A stretch of 45,769 nucleotides of DNA from Deferrisomatales bacterium (GTDB taxonomy: Bacteria; Desulfobacterota; Deferrisomatia; Deferrisomatales; Deferrisomataceae), in NCBI GenBank assembly GCA_024277875.1, contig JAJRUI010000106.1:1-45769 (forward strand), written 5' to 3'. Position 1 is the first letter of the stretch, and each line of letters begins with the position of its first letter. Shown here in pieces: positions 15,056-22,737 of the stretch. The notes beneath the pieces were generated by a model. That model did no database searches. It saw nothing but the letters and a program-made list of their open reading frames with translations, and was not told the origin of the DNA. Position numbers and translations under genes: made by a program.

Positions 15056-17019
15056 GGCGCCGGAGCGGGTGGTTCGCCCTCCTGGGGCTCCTGCTCTCGG
15101 CCGGCCCGGCCCGGCCGGGAGACGTGGCGTCGTTTGCCTGCGCGCCCGAGTACCGGGAGGCCGAGGCCCGGCTGGCCGAGGCCGAGGCGCGGCTCGAGGA
15201 CGCCCGGTCCCGGTCCCTGCTGGAACTGCGGGGGTCCTACTTCTACTACCCGGACCCGAACCTGGAGGGCGAGGACGGCGACCTGACCGACGTCCGCCAG
15301 CGGGCCCGGGTATACCTGCGCTACCCGCTGTGGGAGCGGCTGCACCGGGACGAGCGGCTCGACCGCCTCGAACTCGAGGTGGCGGCCGCCAGACAGGACC
15401 TGGAGGCCGTCGCCCGCCGGCTCGGGGCCCGGGCGGCTGCCCTGCGGTCCCGGGTGGCCCGGGCCCGCGACCAGGCCCGCCGGGCCCGGGAGCTGGCCCG
15501 GGCCGGGGTCCGGGCCCGGCACCTGGCCAAGCTGCGCGAGCTGTGGCGCGACAAGGTGCTCCTGCTCGAGGACGTGCTGGCAGCGGAGCGCGACCTGGCC
15601 CGGGCCGACGCCGAAGTGGCCCGGTGGGACGCCAAGGTGCGCAGCGCCGAGGCCGAGCTGGCCGGGCTGGTGTGCGGCGCAGGGCAGGCAGACCCCCCGC
15701 TCGAGCCCGTGGTGTTCCCGGCCGAGGCGTGCGACGAGCCGGTGGCCGGGCCCGAGGCGGAACTGCTGCGGGCCCGCGCCGAGGAGGCCCGGGCCCGCCA
15801 GGGCCGGAACGTCCGGCTCGACCTGGAAGCGGGGTACACCTGGGAGGAGGATGCCAACGCCGGCCTGCAGGGCGGCAGCCTGTGGGGCCTGCGGTTCGTG
15901 GTGCCCCTGGGGGGCCGGGAGTACGCGCGCCGGACGGCCCTGGCCCGGAGCCGCGCGTGGGAAGCCCGGGCGGCCGGCGCGGCCCGCCGGGCCCGGGAGG
16001 ACCGGGAGCGGGCGTGGGCCCAGGTGGAGCTGCTGGCCCGGGAGGCCCGGGTGGCCGAGGCCGAGGAGGCCCTGGCCCGGGAGCGCCGCCGCACCCGCGC
16101 CCTGCGGGGGGAGCCTCCCGGCGCGCCCGCCGAGAGCCGGGCGGCCCGCCGGTGGGAGGTCTACTACGAGGCGCTGGAAATCCACGCCCGCCTGTTTCCG
16201 GACGGCCCGCCCGCGTGCGACGCGCCGCCCCGGGCCGTGTTCAACCCTCCTGGCGCCGGCCCGGGCACCCGGAAGGCGCCGCCCCGGGGGGTGTACGTGT
16301 GGGGTGGCCCGGCTGCCCTGGGCGATCCCGGGGACGCGGCCGCGTTCTTCCTGGCCAAGGGGGTGGACCGGGTGTACCTGTCCCCGGGACGGGCCGCCCT
16401 GGACCCGTCGTCGCCGGCGTGGCGCCACGCGCTGGCCGCACTGCACCGGACCGGGGTCCGGGTGTACCTGCTCCTGGCGGAGAACGGGTGGGCCGTGCCG
16501 GGCGCGGGCGCGGGGCTGCGGGCGCGCCTCGATGCGTTCGAGCGGTTCCAGGCGTCGGCCGCCGAGCCGTTCGACGGCCTCCACCTGGACGTGGAGCCCC
16601 ACGCGCTGCCCGGCTGGCCCGACCGGCCGGAGACGCTCCTGGACGGCCTCGTGGCCGTGTTCGAGACGGCCCGCGCCCGGGTGGACGCCCTGACCGAACC
16701 CGTGCCCCTGGGCGCGTCCCTGCCCCTGTGGGTCGCCGCCCGGGCAGGGCCGGACCGGGCGGCCAGGGCCGCGGTGCTGCTGGACGAGGTGGTCCTCATG
16801 GCCTACGGCCGCCCGCCTGCGCCGCGGGTACGGCTGGCGGCCGCGGCGTGGCGGCTGGCCCGGGCGTGGCCGGCGGTGAACGCCCGGGAGTTCGGCCGGG
16901 AGGGGGAGATGGAGCGGGAGATCGGGCGGCTGGCCCGGGCGTGGCCCGGCGCTCCCCGGGTGGTGATACACGATCTCGCCGCCTGGCGCCGCGTGGCCCG
17001 GGCGGTGACCACGGAGTGA
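15052..17019 (+). CDS. TolC-like outer-membrane channel fused to a TIM-barrel glycosidase-like domain
   Basis: 655-residue exported protein with a signal peptide (~1-25, FALLGLLLSAGPARPG). Residues ~30-390 have the layout of a TolC/OEP subunit: long Ala/Arg/Glu coiled coils in two repeats, each with a short strand pair (LELRGSYFYYPDP; VRLDLEAGYTWEEDANAGLQ, SLWGLRFVVPLGG) for the outer-membrane barrel. Residues ~414-655 are a different, barrel-like domain (GVYVWGG, GVDRVYLS, GVRVYLLL, FDGLHLDVEPH with D513 and E515, EVVLMAYG) resembling GH18-like or related hydrolases. A channel carrying its own hydrolase is unusual and would suit trimming the exported chain (inference). GTG start overlaps the GT2 stop. 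Confidence 0.75.
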   Translation: MRRRSGWFALLGLLLSAGPARPGDVASFACAPEYREAEARLAEAEARLEDARSRSLLELRGSYFYYPDPNLEGEDGDLTDVRQRARVYLRYPLWERLHRDERLDRLELEVAAARQDLEAVARRLGARAAALRSRVARARDQARRARELARAGVRARHLAKLRELWRDKVLLLEDVLAAERDLARADAEVARWDAKVRSAEAELAGLVCGAGQADPPLEPVVFPAEACDEPVAGPEAELLRARAEEARARQGRNVRLDLEAGYTWEEDANAGLQGGSLWGLRFVVPLGGREYARRTALARSRAWEARAAGAARRAREDRERAWAQVELLAREARVAEAEEALARERRRTRALRGEPPGAPAESRAARRWEVYYEALEIHARLFPDGPPACDAPPRAVFNPPGAGPGTRKAPPRGVYVWGGPAALGDPGDAAAFFLAKGVDRVYLSPGRAALDPSSPAWRHALAALHRTGVRVYLLLAENGWAVPGAGAGLRARLDAFERFQASAAEPFDGLHLDVEPHALPGWPDRPETLLDGLVAVFETARARVDALTEPVPLGASLPLWVAARAGPDRAARAAVLLDEVVLMAYGRPPAPRVRLAAAAWRLARAWPAVNAREFGREGEMEREIGRLARAWPGAPRVVIHDLAAWRRVARAVTTE

Positions 17020-17022
17020 TCC

Positions 17023-18177
17023 ATGCGACTGACGAAACTGCGCCGGCCGGTGCGCACCCCGGCCGAGAGGGAGCGCCGCCGGCTGTCGGTGGGCAAGGCG
17101 GTCTACTTCCTCGTCCTCGTGCTGCTGGTCTTTTGGTTGGGGCGGATCGCGGCCCGCAAGGCGTGGTACCTGGAGGGCGACGGCTTCGTGCGCGGGGAGG
17201 CGGCGCTGGTCCAGACGGTGGACCGGGCCCGGGTGGTGTGGTCCGACGTCCGGGTCCGCCAGCGGGTGGACGCCGGCCAGGTGGTGGCCCGCCTGGCGCC
17301 CGAGGGCCCGGCCGCGCCTGCCACGCCCGGCGGGCCTGGCCGGGCCCGCCTGGAGGCCGAGGTCCGCCGGCTCGAGGCCCGGCTCCGGGACGAGATGCGC
17401 GAGGACCGGGACGCGGCCTCCCGAGCGGTCGCGGACCTGCTGGACCGGATCGCCGACCGGGAGCGCAAGCTCCGGGTCCTCCGGGCCGAGCGGGAAGCGG
17501 ACCGGGCCCGTCGCGAGGCCGTGGCTGCCGAGGCGGACCGCTGGAAGCGCCTGTACGAACTCGAGGCGATCTCGTTGCAAGAGTACCTGCGCCGGGCCCC
17601 CGTCCTTACCGCCGAGAGCCCGGCGGGCGGTGCCCGGCAGGCCGCCCTCGAGGCCGAGATCGCGTCCCTGCGGACCCGGCTGGACGAACTGCGAGCCCGG
17701 CGGCCCCGGCCCGCCGAGGAGACCCGGGCCCGGCTGGCCGCGGCTCGCAAGGCCCTCGAGGCGTACCGGCCCGGCCCACCGCCGGGACCGGTCGCGACCG
17801 AGTTGAAAGCCCCCGTGGGTGGGGTGATCACCGAGGTGTACCGCCGGCCGGGGGAGGTCCTGCTCGAGGGCGAGGCCCTGGCCCGGGTCGTGGACCCGTC
17901 GTCGGTGTACGTGGAGGCGTGGTTCCCGCCCTCGGCCGCGCCCCGCCTCCGGCCCGGCACGCCGGTCACCCTGGTGTGCGAGACCGGGGAGCGCGGCAAC
18001 GGCCGGATCGAGGCCGTGGATCCGGCCCTCACCCCGGTGCCCGGCGCGTACCAGAAGCGGTACGAGCCCCCCACCAGCGCCCTGCGCGTACGGGTCCGGC
18101 CGGACGACCCGGCCCGGTACGCGGGCGTGCTGGACGCCGGTGTCCGGGTCCGGGTGGCCCGGTACGGCGGCCGGTGA
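17023..18177 (+). CDS. HlyD/AcrA-type periplasmic adaptor (membrane fusion protein)
   Basis: 384-residue inner-membrane adaptor: a basic N-terminus, one TM helix (~25-45, KAVYFLVLVLLVFWLG), the first half of a barrel-sandwich domain (VRGEAALVQTVDRARVVWSDVRVRQRVDAGQVVARL), a long coiled-coil hairpin (~105-255), the second half (APVGGVITEVYRRPGEVLLEGEALARVVDPSSVYVEAW) and a beta-barrel. It should bridge the inner-membrane synthase to the TolC-like channel in the periplasm. It starts 3 nt after the channel gene, so the four genes 12390-18177 form one operon. Alg44-like adaptors carry PilZ; this one does not. Confidence 0.88.
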   Translation: MRLTKLRRPVRTPAERERRRLSVGKAVYFLVLVLLVFWLGRIAARKAWYLEGDGFVRGEAALVQTVDRARVVWSDVRVRQRVDAGQVVARLAPEGPAAPATPGGPGRARLEAEVRRLEARLRDEMREDRDAASRAVADLLDRIADRERKLRVLRAEREADRARREAVAAEADRWKRLYELEAISLQEYLRRAPVLTAESPAGGARQAALEAEIASLRTRLDELRARRPRPAEETRARLAAARKALEAYRPGPPPGPVATELKAPVGGVITEVYRRPGEVLLEGEALARVVDPSSVYVEAWFPPSAAPRLRPGTPVTLVCETGERGNGRIEAVDPALTPVPGAYQKRYEPPTSALRVRVRPDDPARYAGVLDAGVRVRVARYGGR

Positions 18178-18220
18178 ACGCGGCGGCGGCCTCGGGCGCC
18201 GGGCCGGCTGCGGGTCGGCC

Positions 18221-18844
18221 ATGACCCCCCTCGGGCCCGCCCTGCGCATCGCCCACGCCGGGTTCACCGTGGACGTCAACGGACCCGGCCGGCGGTTCAC
18301 CGTTTGGGCCCAGGGGTGTTCCCGCCGGTGCCCGGGCTGTTTCAACCCGGACCTGCTGGCGTTCGAGGGAGGGCGGGCCGTCGAGCCCGGCGTCCTGGCC
18401 GGCCGGGCGTGGGCCCGGGGCCGGCCCGACGGCATCAGCCTGTCCGGCGGCGAGCCGTTCGACCAGGCGGCCGGCCTGGCCGCGTTCGTGGACGCGGTCC
18501 GTGCCCGGCCGGGCGGCCGGGATCTCACGGTGGTCGCGTTCACCGGGTACACCGTGGAGCAACTCGCCGCCGGCGCGGACGACCAGCGGGCCCTGCTCGC
18601 CCGGGTGGACCTGGTGGTGGACGGTCCGTTCGACCCCGGCAGGGCCGCCGCCCTGCCCCTGCGGGGCTCGTCGAACCAGCGGCTCGTGGCCCGGACCGGC
18701 GCGGGCCAGGATCTGGCCGCCCGGGCCGGAACGGCGGCCGGCGCGTTCCAGGTGGTGCTCACCCCGGACGGCGGGGTGATCCTCACCGGGTTCCCGCCCG
18801 AGGGGGTCGCCGCCGGCCTGCGGTCCCGGCTGGCCGGCGCGTAG
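18221..18844 (+). CDS. Radical SAM activating enzyme, NrdG-like
   Basis: 207-residue radical SAM protein. The iron-sulfur motif is C33-x3-C37-x2-C40 (CSRRCPGC), followed by SAM-binding SGGEPF. The opening (LRIAHAGFTVDVNGPGRRFTVWAQGC) is that of the class III ribonucleotide-reductase activase NrdG and relatives. NrdG usually has ~155-175 residues; this one is longer at the C-terminus. No nrdD or other glycyl-radical enzyme is in the window, so its partner is unknown and a different glycyl-radical partner is possible. It lies 43 bp after the HlyD gene with a weak ribosome site, so it may be cotranscribed without a shared function. Confidence 0.8.
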   Translation: MTPLGPALRIAHAGFTVDVNGPGRRFTVWAQGCSRRCPGCFNPDLLAFEGGRAVEPGVLAGRAWARGRPDGISLSGGEPFDQAAGLAAFVDAVRARPGGRDLTVVAFTGYTVEQLAAGADDQRALLARVDLVVDGPFDPGRAAALPLRGSSNQRLVARTGAGQDLAARAGTAAGAFQVVLTPDGGVILTGFPPEGVAAGLRSRLAGA

Positions 18845-18849
18845 GACGC

Positions 18850-19530
18850 TCAGCCCCGGGGCGGCGTGGGCGGGTCGCCGTGCCGGGAGAAGCCCGCCCC
18901 GTAAACGCTGGCGAACGCTTCGAGGACGGTGCTGCGGGCCGCGGCCATGTCCGGGCCGGGGGGCGCCTCGGCGGCCAGGGACGTGGGCGCCACGTCCGCG
19001 AGCCCGCACGGCACGATGTGCCGGAAGTGGGCGAGGTCGGGCCGCACGTTGAGCGCGAACCCGTGAAACGCGATCCCCCGGCGCACGGCCACGCCCACCG
19101 CCCCCATCTTGCCGCGATCCGTGAAGACCCCGGGCCGGCCCTGAACCCGGCGGGCCGCTACCCCGAACGCGGCGGCGACCCGGAGCATCACCGCTTCGAG
19201 GCGGGTCACGTGGGTCCGGGGGCCCAGCCCCCAGTCCCGCAGCCGGAGCACCGGGTAGCCCACGATCTGGCCCGGCCCGTGGTAGGTGGCCTGGCCGCCC
19301 CGCTCGACGCGGTGCAGGGCGATGCCGAGCCGGTCCAGGGTTTCCGGAGCCGTGAGCACGCCGCCCGGGTCCGCGTACCGGCCCAGGGTGATCACGGGCG
19401 CGTGTTCCACCAGGACCAGGGCGTCCGGACCCCGGCCCGCTGCGCGCGCTTCCACGAGCCGGCGCTGCACGGCCAGGATCTCCCCGTACGGGGCCGGCCC
19501 GGGGGGCTCGATCAGCCGGATCTCGCGCAT
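18850..19530 (-). CDS. lipB: Octanoyltransferase LipB
   Basis: 226-residue enzyme that moves octanoate from acyl-ACP to lipoyl domains, the first step of lipoate synthesis. Family motifs: VITLGRY, RGGQATYHGPGQIVGYPVL, GVFTDRGKMGAVGV with the catalytic Lys, GFALNV, and IVPCGL with the acyl-accepting Cys. The ATG overlaps the 3' end of lipA by 19 bp, so the pair is translationally coupled. Likely acceptors include GcvH from this window. Confidence 0.96.
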   Translation of the reverse strand: MREIRLIEPPGPAPYGEILAVQRRLVEARAAGRGPDALVLVEHAPVITLGRYADPGGVLTAPETLDRLGIALHRVERGGQATYHGPGQIVGYPVLRLRDWGLGPRTHVTRLEAVMLRVAAAFGVAARRVQGRPGVFTDRGKMGAVGVAVRRGIAFHGFALNVRPDLAHFRHIVPCGLADVAPTSLAAEAPPGPDMAAARSTVLEAFASVYGAGFSRHGDPPTPPRG

Positions 19531-20408
19531 GGTTCCCCGCCTTCGGCCGGGTGGGCGAGCCGCCGGGCCACGTACGCCTCCGCCGCCCGGTACGACGTGC
19601 GCACCAGGGGGCCGGCGGCCACGAACCCGAACCCCCGCTCGCGGCCGGCCTCGGCCAGGTCTGCGAACGCGTCCGGGGGCAGGTATTGCGCCACGGGCTC
19701 GTGGTCCCGGGTCGGCTGCAGGTACTGGCCGAGCACCAGGATCTCGACCCCGGCCTCCCGCAGGTCGTCCATGGCGGCGAGCACCTCGTCCCGGTCCTCT
19801 CCCACCCCCAGCATGATCGACGATTTGGTCAGGGCGCCCTGGCCGGCCGCTTCGGCCAGAACGGCCAGGGACCGGCGGTACGAGAACCGCGGGTGGCGAA
19901 GCCGGGGGGTCAGCCGCTCCACGACTTCCACGTTGTGGGCGAACACGTCCGGGCCGGCTTCGAGCACGGTGTCGAGGGCGGCGCCCCGGTAGTCCGGTGT
20001 CAGCACCTCCACCCGGGGCCAGCGTTCGAGTCCCCGGACCTGGCGGATCGTCTCGGCGAACGCGCCGGCGCCGCCGTCGGGCAGGTCGTCCCGGGTCACG
20101 GACGTGACCACCACGTGGTCCAACCCCATCCGGGCCGCGCTGCGGGCCACCCGGGCCGGTTCGTCCGGGTCCGGCGGCCCGCCGGCCGGCCCGCGTCCCA
20201 CGGCGCAGAACCGGCACCCCCGGGTGCACCGGTCCCCAAGGATCAGGAACGTCGCCGTGCCCGAGCCCCAGCACTCGGCCGTGTTCGGGCACCGGGCCTC
20301 GGCGCACACGGTGTGCAGGCCGTGGTCGGCCACGGCCCGGCGCACCCGGTGATACCGGGCCCCGCCGGGGACGGACACCTTGAGCCACGGCGGTTTCTGG
20401 CGGACCAT
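19512..20408 (-). CDS. lipA: Lipoyl synthase LipA
   Basis: 298-residue radical SAM enzyme inserting two sulfurs into the octanoyl group. The auxiliary cluster motif is CAEARCPNTAEC (CX4CX5C), the SAM cluster motif CTRGCRFC (CX3CX2C), and the C-terminal VRTSY corresponds to the RSSY ligand motif. GGAGAG lies 6 nt before the ATG. Promoter-proximal gene of the lipA-lipB operon, divergent from ald. Confidence 0.97.
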   Translation of the reverse strand: MVRQKPPWLKVSVPGGARYHRVRRAVADHGLHTVCAEARCPNTAECWGSGTATFLILGDRCTRGCRFCAVGRGPAGGPPDPDEPARVARSAARMGLDHVVVTSVTRDDLPDGGAGAFAETIRQVRGLERWPRVEVLTPDYRGAALDTVLEAGPDVFAHNVEVVERLTPRLRHPRFSYRRSLAVLAEAAGQGALTKSSIMLGVGEDRDEVLAAMDDLREAGVEILVLGQYLQPTRDHEPVAQYLPPDAFADLAEAGRERGFGFVAAGPLVRTSYRAAEAYVARRLAHPAEGGEPCARSG

Positions 20409-20467
20409 CGGGTTCTCTCCTCTCGGGGAGGGGGGTGGGCCGCCCAGGATACCAGAGACCGGGCGGT

Positions 20468-20495
20468 TTGTGGCCGGCTGGGCGCGAGGTATACT
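20468..20495 (+). promoter_or_regulatory. Sigma-70-like promoter of alanine dehydrogenase
   Basis: TTGTGG and TATACT with a 16-nt spacer, giving a leader of about 35 nt before the ATG at 20537. Good -10, near-consensus -35. Confidence 0.5.
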
Positions 20496-20536
20496 GCGGC
20501 CGGTCCCCGCTGCCCGCCACCGAGGAGGAGACGGCC

Positions 20537-21649
20537 ATGGTCATCGGCGTACCCAAGGAGATCAAGGACAACGAGAACCGGGTGGGCATCGTGCCGTCCG
20601 GCGTCGAGGAACTGGTGGCGGACGGACACCAGGTGTGGGTGGAGACCGGCGCCGGGGAGGGTAGCGGGGTGTCGGACGACGACTTCCGGGCCGCCGGCGC
20701 CCGGATCGGGGCCGGCGCGGACGAGGTGTGGGCCGCGGCCGACCTGGTGATGAAGGTCAAGGAGCCGCTGCCGGCCGAATACGGCCGGATGCGGCACGGC
20801 CAGGTGCTGTTCACGTTCCTGCACCTGGCACCGCTGCCCGAGTTGGGCCGGGCGCTCCTGGACAAGCGGATCCGCGCCGTGGCCTACGAGACGATCCAGC
20901 TGGCCGACGGCAGCCTGCCCCTGCTCGCGCCGATGAGCCAGGTGGCCGGCAAGATGGCGGTCCAGCTGGGCGCAGCGTTCCTCCAGCGGGAACGGGGCGG
21001 CCTGGGCATCCTGCTCGGCGGGGTCCCCGGCACCAAGCACGGGCGGATCGTGATCGTGGGCGGCGGCGCCGTGGGCATCAACGCCGCCAAGGTGGCCTAC
21101 GGGCTCGGCGCCGAGGTGGTGATCGTGGACATCAACCACGCCCGGCTGTCCTACATCGACGACGTGTTCGACGGCAAAGTGGTCACCCTGATGTCGAACC
21201 GGCGCAACATCCGGGAGGCGGCGGCCACCTGCGACATGCTGGTCGGCGCGGTGCTGGTGCCGGGCGCCAGGGCGCCGCACCTGGTGGACCGGGAGGTGCT
21301 CCGGGGGATGCGGCCCGGCAGCGTGTTCGTGGACGTGGCCATCGACCAGGGAGGGGTGAGCGAGACCAGCCGGCCCACCTCCCACGCAGAGCCGACGTAC
21401 GTGGAGGAGGGGGTGATCCACTACTGCGTGCCCAACATCCCGGGCGCCGTGCCCATGACCAGCACCTACGCGCTCACCAACGTCACCCTCCCGTACTGCC
21501 GCAAGCTCGCGGCCGGGGTCGAGGCGGCCGTCCGGTCCGATCCGTCCCTGGCCAGGGGGGTGAACCTGTGGGACGGGGTGGTCACCTGCGGCCCGGTGGC
21601 CGAGGCGTTCGGCCTGCCGTGCCGGCCGGTGGAGGAGTTGATGGGGTAG
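20537..21649 (+). CDS. ald: Alanine dehydrogenase
   Basis: 370-residue NAD-dependent enzyme converting L-alanine to pyruvate and ammonium, or the reverse. Pyruvate-binding K75 (VMKVKEP) and catalytic H96 (FTFLHLA) are at the positions known from other Ald proteins. The Rossmann motif is IVIVGGGAVGINAAKVAYGLGAEVVIVDIN. The N-terminus MVIGVPKEIKDNENRVG is typical. GAGGAG lies about 9 nt before ATG. The last 68 bp overlap the 3' end of a convergent polyferredoxin gene, and a hairpin repeat starts at the stop codon. Confidence 0.97.
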   Translation: MVIGVPKEIKDNENRVGIVPSGVEELVADGHQVWVETGAGEGSGVSDDDFRAAGARIGAGADEVWAAADLVMKVKEPLPAEYGRMRHGQVLFTFLHLAPLPELGRALLDKRIRAVAYETIQLADGSLPLLAPMSQVAGKMAVQLGAAFLQRERGGLGILLGGVPGTKHGRIVIVGGGAVGINAAKVAYGLGAEVVIVDINHARLSYIDDVFDGKVVTLMSNRRNIREAAATCDMLVGAVLVPGARAPHLVDREVLRGMRPGSVFVDVAIDQGGVSETSRPTSHAEPTYVEEGVIHYCVPNIPGAVPMTSTYALTNVTLPYCRKLAAGVEAAVRSDPSLARGVNLWDGVVTCGPVAEAFGLPCRPVEELMG

Positions 21650-22580
21650 CAGGTTGCGGAAAAAGTAACCTGCTCCGCGCCCCATGGAAGGGGGTTTTCC
21701 GCATCCTGATAGACGGGCACGGCACGTCTGCGCCGTCCGGCGGCGCTGTCGGCAGCCCCGTGATCCGCAGCGCGCCGTTGGGGCACACAGTCCTGGCGCA
21801 TTCCACGCAGCGCAGGCACGCGGCGGACCGGGACTCGGTGCGGGGGTCGAGCTGGGCCCGGCACGCGGCCGAGCAGTTGCCGCAGTCCCGGCAACGGGAC
21901 GGGTCGTGGCGCACCTGGAGCAGGCTCCACCGGTTGAACCACCCGTAGATCGCGCCCAGCGGGCACAGCGACCGGCAGAACGGCCGGTACGCCACCACGG
22001 CCCACGCGACCACCCCAACGAGGACCCCCAGCTTGAGCCCGAACAGGCCGCCCACCTGTTCGCGCAGGGCCGGCACCAGCGCGAACAGCGGCGAGCCCTC
22101 CAGGGTGCCGGCCGGGCACGCGAGCCGACAGAACCACACGTCTCCGTACCCCAGGCGGTTCACGACGGCGGCGGGCAGGCCCACCACCAGCACGGCGAGC
22201 ACCGCGTAGCGCACGTTCCACAGCCGCCTGGGGATGCCGAACTTCGGGGACGGGATCCGGTGGAGCAGTTCCTGTAAAAACCCGAACGGACACAGCCACC
22301 CGCAGACGAACCGTCCCCCCAGCAACCCGACCACGGCCAGGAACCCGATCACCGAGAACCCGAGCCGGTAGGTGCCCCAGCGCACCGCCGGCCGGAGCCC
22401 GGCCACGAAGTGCTGGAGGCTCCCCAGCGGGCACGCGAACAGGGCTGCGGGGCACGCGTGGCAGTTCAGGCCGGGCACGCACGCGGACTTCAAGGGGCCC
22501 TGGTACAGGTTGCGGGTCCACGGGAACGCGAGGTACGCGTTCTGCAGGACGGCCGCGACCGTCTGGATCCACCCGCGCAC
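21582..22580 (-). CDS. NapH/CcoG-type membrane polyferredoxin with an extended C-terminal tail
   Basis: 332-residue integral membrane protein with about four TM helices, CxxxCP motifs (C93-C97, C151-C155, C202-C206) and two cytoplasmic-type 4Fe-4S ferredoxin clusters (C230-C240; C255-C266). NapH-like proteins move electrons from the quinone pool to periplasmic partners. The start is a GTG two nucleotides after the upstream 43-residue gene. The natural fold should end near residue 275 (CPNGALRI); the remaining ~55 residues are low-complexity, part of them translated from a hairpin repeat (21648-21693) and from the antisense of ald. This suggests a stop codon lost to repeat insertion or a small deletion. 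Confidence 0.82.
   Translation of the reverse strand: MRGWIQTVAAVLQNAYLAFPWTRNLYQGPLKSACVPGLNCHACPAALFACPLGSLQHFVAGLRPAVRWGTYRLGFSVIGFLAVVGLLGGRFVCGWLCPFGFLQELLHRIPSPKFGIPRRLWNVRYAVLAVLVVGLPAAVVNRLGYGDVWFCRLACPAGTLEGSPLFALVPALREQVGGLFGLKLGVLVGVVAWAVVAYRPFCRSLCPLGAIYGWFNRWSLLQVRHDPSRCRDCGNCSAACRAQLDPRTESRSAACLRCVECARTVCPNGALRITGLPTAPPDGADVPCPSIRMRKTPFHGARSRLLFPQPATPSTPPPAGTAGRTPRPPGRR
21648..21693. repeat. Hairpin repeat C, copy 1 (ald/polyferredoxin junction)
   Basis: Stem AGCAGGTT (21648-21655) with AACCTGCT (21667-21674), then CCGCGCCCCATGGAAGGG. About 45 nt, matching 24739-24783 in inverse orientation. It overlaps the ald stop codon and lies inside the frame of the convergent gene. Confidence 0.6.
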
Positions 22581-22582
22581 GG

Positions 22583-22714
22583 CTAGCCGATCCCGAGGCA
22601 GGCCAGGCACAGGCTGGCCGCGTTCATGAAGATCTGGCCCGCTTCATCCAGCACGAGCCCCAGCGCGAACAGGGCTCCGGCCGTTGCAAACGCGATCAGC
22701 CATCCTCTGGACAC
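22583..22714 (-). CDS. 43-residue membrane protein upstream of the polyferredoxin
   Basis: GTG start with AGGAGG 4 nt upstream. The peptide has one hydrophobic helix (WLIAFATAGALFALGLVL) and a C-terminus NAASLCLACLGIG with a CxxC. The stop lies two nucleotides before the polyferredoxin start and the start 23 bp after the DUF3187 gene, so it is embedded in the operon. The CxxC could hold haem or a metal, or anchor the polyferredoxin complex (inference). No family recognised. Confidence 0.7.
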   Translation of the reverse strand: MSRGWLIAFATAGALFALGLVLDEAGQIFMNAASLCLACLGIG

Positions 22715-22737
22715 GAGACCTCCTCTCCGGGGACGCC

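Noticed and set aside
15001-18786. 1261-codon open frame on the minus strand across the polysaccharide cluster
   Set aside because: Antisense shadow of clearly recognisable GT2, TolC-like, HlyD and radical SAM genes; Pro/Gly/Arg-rich without any motif.
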